Below are positions 61,001-64,000 of a stretch of 64,000 bases of DNA, in pieces (position 1 is the stretch's first letter; each line of letters begins with the position of its first letter). The stretch comes from Candidatus Omnitrophota bacterium (lineage in GTDB: Bacteria > Omnitrophota > Omnitrophia > Omnitrophales > JACROU01), in contig JAJDCD010000010.1 in the NCBI GenBank assembly GCA_029261035.1, positions 143,496 through 207,495 on the forward strand, written 5' to 3'. The notes beneath the pieces are model-generated. The model was not told the DNA's origin, searched no databases, and saw only the letters and a program-made list of their open reading frames with translations. The translations under genes were made by a program, and so were the position numbers.

Positions 61001-64000
61001 AACAAACGTGCATATCTTTTAGATAGTCTGTTAAGAGCTCTATACAGTTCCTGATTTAGTCCCGTAAGATCACTGATAGAGTTAAAAATAGTTTCTATTC
61101 TATTAATATGATTTTGGTCTGTATTTGGAATGGCTAATGCTATTAGTATTGCTAGAGATTGAGAGCGCTGATCCCCATAGAAAATATAGTTTTGGCCGAA
61201 TTTTTGAACGATACGTATAAAACGGTTTAAGATATCAGGAAAAATCACCGGATTTATTAAATAAAATTCTCTAAGACGCTTTTTCCACTTATGGTAATCT
61301 AGACTAGAATTAACAAACCCTTTATCTGTTAAAATTTGAATGAATTTTATAATGTCTGGGTGTTGATTCAACATTTCACGGTCTGAACTCTTAAAGTTAT
61401 TGAACGGCATTCTACCTTCAAAAAATTCAACCGCAGAGCCTGGATAAAGGTCCTCTGCAGACTTTTCTCCTAAACTCTTTGCTTCTACTTGTTGTTGTCT
61501 TGCTCTATACCCCTTTCGCCTTAACTCACGCACTCTCCGTTGAAATCTTTTAAATGCGTGCTCTCCATGATAATCAACAAATTCTTTCTCATATTTGTAT
61601 AGTCTTGAGAGGAAGTCGGATTGAGCTTCTCCAAGCAAAATTTGGGTTTCATAATCATCATTCTCATTTGCCGCCCTCATAATTTTTTTTGAGACATTTA
61701 TCATAGAATGAGGCCATCTTCGATCCATATTTTCTATCATCACTCGTGCTGGAATATTTTTAAGGTAATAAATAAAAAGAGGGGCTAACTCACGGTAGCC
61801 TAACCCTCTAGAAATACCATACAATTCATCAAAATCTAAACTGAAGGCGCTTGTTTGAGCTACTTTTTCGTAGAACTCTTCTATGTCGCCTCTTTTTTCA
61901 ATTTGCCGAAGAACTATGATAAATTTTCTTGCGTTGTAGGCAATCAACTTCTTTTCTCTCTCCCATAAATTAAAAAAGGGCATTTTATATTTATCGTAGT
62001 CTAATTGAATCAAGGTTGAGAGAACATTGAATTGAATCATATCCACTTTATACAGTGTCTTTTTAAAAGGGTTCTGATACATATACTCTAAAGCTACTTT
62101 ATTTTTTTCATTAATGGCTCTTCTGTACAAAGTATCAAAAAGCTCCTGAATTGGAACTCCCTCTTCCATCGCCTGCATTACAAGAGGTAAAAGCTTCTCT
62201 GTTTGCTTTCCTTTTTCAGCCACATCCGTCCACTCCAAAATAACATCATGTATTTCATTGTATCTCTCGATAGCTTTCGGAGTTCCTGTGTAAACGACTG
62301 GATTAACAGCGAAACGTTTTGGAAATAACTTCAAATCCATAACTGCTTCGTAAGCATATTTTTCAGGATTAAGTTTAGACAAATATTTTAAGGTTTTAGC
62401 TCTCTTTCGATACCAGTAAACATGATTCGCAGGACCCGCCATCATCATAGCGTACCAATTATTCACCGTTTTGTTATAAGCCACTTCAGGAGAGGCAAAG
62501 CCAAAGAAAAGATAATAAAGAAGAGGGGCTATTAGTACCAATGCTAAGAAGCTCTTTTTCCACCAAGACATTTTCTGAGGAGGCGCTCTTTCAGCATTGA
62601 TTAAACCGTCATCCCCTTCAGCATATTCATCTCCAGCATCTACATCCCCCAAACTAAACCCTTCTGCTTCCGGATCAAATTGATACACTTCCTGTTCTGT
62701 GTCTTTCGTGTAGGGTTCGTAAACGTTTGTGTTGGGGTTCCATTGAATGCGTGCAGGCTCCGATCTAAATTCCTCTTCTCCTTCTTTTTGGTATTTAAAC
62801 TCTAATACCCATTTTCCGGTTTCATTGTGAAGGGTCAGTTCTACCTTTTTTAGATTAGTCACAGCTCCAAAAGCGAGCACCTTCTTCATTCGCTCTCCAT
62901 TCGGTTGGGGGAAACTTTTCCGTAATTGTCCTTTAGACATCTGAACCAACTCTTCAACCCCTCCGACTTTTCGACTCTCTCCTTCTCTTAACTCATCAAA
63001 GGCTTCTTCTATTTTTCTTTCTAGCCTTTGCTTTTCGGTCTCATACTTCTTTCCATTCCAATAGACTCTTGCGATTCCTTCTTCTTTGCTCTCAGACTCA
63101 TACATAAACTCTAATTCCCATTCTCCTTCCCCCATCCTTCTAATCTCTAACTCTACCTTTTTTAGATTAGTCACAGCTCCAAAAGCGAGCATCTTCCTAA
63201 TCCGTTCTCCATTCGGTTGGGGGAAGCTTTGCAGTAATTGTCCTTGAGACATCTTAACCAACTCTTCAACCCCTCCGACTTTTCGACTCTCTCCTTCTCT
63301 TAACTCGCCAAATGCTTTTTCTATTTTTCTTTGTAACCTTTGCTTTTCCGTCTCATATTTTCTGCCATCCCAATACAGTCTTGCAATTCCTTCTTCTTTG
63401 CTCTCAGACTCATACGTAAACTCTAACTCCCATTCTTCTTCTCCTATCCTTCCAATCTCTAAATTTACCTTTTTTAGATTATACCCAGCTCCAAATGCGA
63501 GCAACTTCTTCATTTGCTCTCCATTCGGTTGAGGAAAACTTTTCTGTAATTGGCCTAGAAACATCTGAACCAAGACTTCAACCCCTCCCATCTTTCGACT
63601 CTCTCCTTCTCTTAACTCATCAAAGGCTTCTTCTAATTTTCTTTGTAGCCTTTGCTTTTCTGTCTCATATTTTCTGCCATCCCAATACAGTCTTGCAATT
63701 CCTTCTTCTTTGCTCTCAGACTCATACGTAAACTCTAACTCCCATTCTCCTTCCCCTATCCTTCCAATCTCTAACTCTACCTTTTTTAGATTCATCCCAG
63801 CTCCAAAAGAGAATGCCTTCTTCATTCGCTCTCCATTCGGTTGAGGAAAACTTTTCTGTAATTGGCCGCTAGACATCTTAACCAACTCTTCAACCCCTCC
63901 GACTTTTCGACTCTCTCCTTCTCTTAACTCGCCAAATGCTTTTTCTATTTTTCTTTGTAACCTTTGCTTTTCCGTCTCATATTTTCTGCCATCCCAATAC
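58048..64000 (-). CDS. Giant repetitive membrane protein, 5' end beyond window
   Basis: The frame stays open through base 64000, so the true start lies outside; about 1984 residues are visible. Part 1 (to about 62745) has at least four 104-residue repeats with GQLQKSFPQPNGE, LKKVELEI, WELEFTYES and YWDGRKYETEKQRL. Part 2 is an acidic linker (SLGDVDAGDEYAEG) and one membrane helix (FLALVLIAPLLYYLFFGFA). Part 3 is about 1400 residues of helices with three large repeats, each with an FILIAL-PN-type helix and E-LLE-LERL, ended by EWLDxxxAxSLG. The C-terminal 300 residues include VVIYYDNKAYKETMSRLA. No family is recognised. Topology suggests repeats on one side and the helical solenoid on the other side of a membrane. 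Confidence 0.85.
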   Translation of the reverse strand, partial: YWDGRKYETEKQRLQRKIEKAFGELREGESRKVGGVEELVKMSSGQLQKSFPQPNGERMKKAFSFGAGMNLKKVELEIGRIGEGEWELEFTYESESKEEGIARLYWDGRKYETEKQRLQRKLEEAFDELREGESRKMGGVEVLVQMFLGQLQKSFPQPNGEQMKKLLAFGAGYNLKKVNLEIGRIGEEEWELEFTYESESKEEGIARLYWDGRKYETEKQRLQRKIEKAFGELREGESRKVGGVEELVKMSQGQLLQSFPQPNGERIRKMLAFGAVTNLKKVELEIRRMGEGEWELEFMYESESKEEGIARVYWNGKKYETEKQRLERKIEEAFDELREGESRKVGGVEELVQMSKGQLRKSFPQPNGERMKKVLAFGAVTNLKKVELTLHNETGKWVLEFKYQKEGEEEFRSEPARIQWNPNTNVYEPYTKDTEQEVYQFDPEAEGFSLGDVDAGDEYAEGDDGLINAERAPPQKMSWWKKSFLALVLIAPLLYYLFFGFASPEVAYNKTVNNWYAMMMAGPANHVYWYRKRAKTLKYLSKLNPEKYAYEAVMDLKLFPKRFAVNPVVYTGTPKAIERYNEIHDVILEWTDVAEKGKQTEKLLPLVMQAMEEGVPIQELFDTLYRRAINEKNKVALEYMYQNPFKKTLYKVDMIQFNVLSTLIQLDYDKYKMPFFNLWEREKKLIAYNARKFIIVLRQIEKRGDIEEFYEKVAQTSAFSLDFDELYGISRGLGYRELAPLFIYYLKNIPARVMIENMDRRWPHSMINVSKKIMRAANENDDYETQILLGEAQSDFLSRLYKYEKEFVDYHGEHAFKRFQRRVRELRRKGYRARQQQVEAKSLGEKSAEDLYPGSAVEFFEGRMPFNNFKSSDREMLNQHPDIIKFIQILTDKGFVNSSLDYHKWKKRLREFYLINPVIFPDILNRFIRIVQKFGQNYIFYGDQRSQSLAILIALAIPNTDQNHINRIETIFNSISDLTGLNQELYRALNRLSKRYARLFIDKRQGLELLEILERLDVLPIEEITKTVNRIIDEWIDEYMSSEQIIEPNNTETEWLDLSVAQSLGNAQEQYEESNLSQLIPFELLSDQSQEVISSYADLIDVFSLFVDKQVIKTTEDLVDWLDFFQSLTARAQRLDLEEVPGVWKRFAFHVYTDPTNSLNTNILQLMQQLFNQFSLQGDGFIYYINAWTAFLILTKKHREYQELLDWDLITYMISQRNNTDTDAGIYFDQLETYADGGGIIDTLLLSQLHELQKMISVERNIFFILLLSFPNDLTVFERGQVFERLKKIFMTISDIELDQKKDLSSVLSEIIHIGPEREAMVHEAFVIKHQKGDELLEVLERLSISDPKSVQEQLYNLDQIWKKEEKTQQPKGEEKLEGEWLDRVKAQSLGQYEKNLEHALGPWEELDPSWKTILSQDNSEKVYQILESVKRTDSIKKADCAKWLDLLFQFYSRSQNAYKSFLNLKRVDEYFGALSEEDIEKIKKLLALKNVPPEHVTFGSWKMFVELAFKNPIYQEFLNLQFLIDIAQSKNASGVLMSFLNTLEAYAASDKSIDEAFVEDVLSLSEESEESQSAFILIALYLALPQSLSREGKRGYMDRAEKAIHSISQEYRMRFRQTVTFNLINLGHNEKRELDFIRLEKTPEILEIIEKIEVLKLDTVQGQLVQYAEALRKDRLSDTLLKGELEEEWLDKAEAESLGAVLDVEYQNSVESILIMTDAAGRMISLDLRVYFPTIYQQIYDILFSEWESMQQRMNTLIQDEPALKELFDVLGVANFAVVISGEMSPDAVLQQIAQGKTVVIYYDNKAYKETMSRLAMEMIRKGSLTEAQMRKHGYFVSLPNVKMQPDEFLDSLLSGKTVEFDEQGRRSLNWIKKDSGLESRDEVVWMDDDGVIDSVLRELEIHRNRPMTIGERAASEEEQLYTDFVSLALAMKLLQDPEALLKQGYVVFENDRYRVTERFIERFLKNALLKQKVVNLIASMA
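62745..64000 (-). repeat. 312-bp tandem coding repeats in the giant gene
   Basis: Units begin about every 312 bp: the motif TCCGACTTTTCGACTCTCTC or a variant starts at about 63899, 63587, 63275 and 62963. Each unit encodes 104 residues with about 80-90% identity, falling off in the last. The array continues past the right edge. Confidence 0.93.

Noticed and set aside
63885-63885. Met at 63885 as start of the giant protein
   Set aside because: The same frame continues with the same repeat to the window edge, so this is an internal Met.
62745-64000. CRISPR-like array because of regular repeats
   Set aside because: The 312-bp period is in frame with a coding region and has no spacers; it encodes 104-residue protein repeats.

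Overview
The window is A+T-rich bacterial chromosome, densely coding, with most genes on the minus strand. It reads as a Gram-negative respiring bacterium outside the well-studied phyla. It encodes lpxA, RND/TolC efflux, a Bacillus-type three-subunit succinate dehydrogenase and a menaquinone-type cytochrome bc complex with split cytochrome b. It also encodes two giant exported or membrane-anchored proteins carrying a recurrent Ser-Leu-Gly (SLG) motif. That mix suggests Candidatus Omnitrophota (OP3) or a related PVC-side lineage. This is an inference: no rRNA or tRNA gene was recognised in the window.

Layout. 1-5.7 kb: TCA-cycle genes (sdhB cut by the left edge, sdhA, sdhC, mdh, NAD-type isocitrate dehydrogenase). 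5.8-12.4 kb: an inositol-phosphatase-family gene, then a marR-tolC-RND operon with a consensus promoter, tandem candidate operators and no adaptor gene. 12.4-19.7 kb: Rieske, split cytochrome b and an octaheme membrane cytochrome c, preceded by a HEAT-repeat membrane protein, a half-size TauE-like protein and RNase HI. 19.8-20.8 kb: two tandem 47-residue membrane microproteins, divergent from an XRE regulator, with paired TGAC-N5-GTCA sites in the shared promoter region. 20.9-28.6 kb: cysE and a 2291-residue exported protein that fuses a ChaN/TraB-like domain, a UDP-glucose dehydrogenase pseudoenzyme and an apparently intact UDP-glucose dehydrogenase.

28.8-37.6 kb: two tandem YchF GTPases, a secreted beta-propeller protein, rlmN, a YqaA-type membrane protein and a sensor kinase/response regulator pair. 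37.8-46.9 kb: mutL, mutS, lpxA, fabF, a MoeB-rhodanese fusion, a ferredoxin and a small secreted protein with DxDxDG repeats. 46.9-57.9 kb: cofactor and sulfur metabolism: aldo/keto reductase, SufS-like desulfurase, ThiF-like E1, CofH-like radical SAM enzyme, nadA, thiC, truD, an IscA-type protein and IscS. 58-64 kb: the 3' part of a giant gene that runs off the right edge, with 312-bp tandem repeats, one membrane segment and three large helical repeats ending in E-W-L-D...A-x-S-L-G.

Intergenic DNA is rich in short repeat families: a 105-bp REP-like palindrome (five sites), a GTCATyCTGAG-type repeat (three), a TAGCG/GAGAGGG element that often sits just upstream of Shine-Dalgarno sequences (five), GTGACTGTCAC elements (three) and AT-rich inverted repeats (about three). 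No CRISPR array, prophage, transposase gene or rRNA operon was seen.
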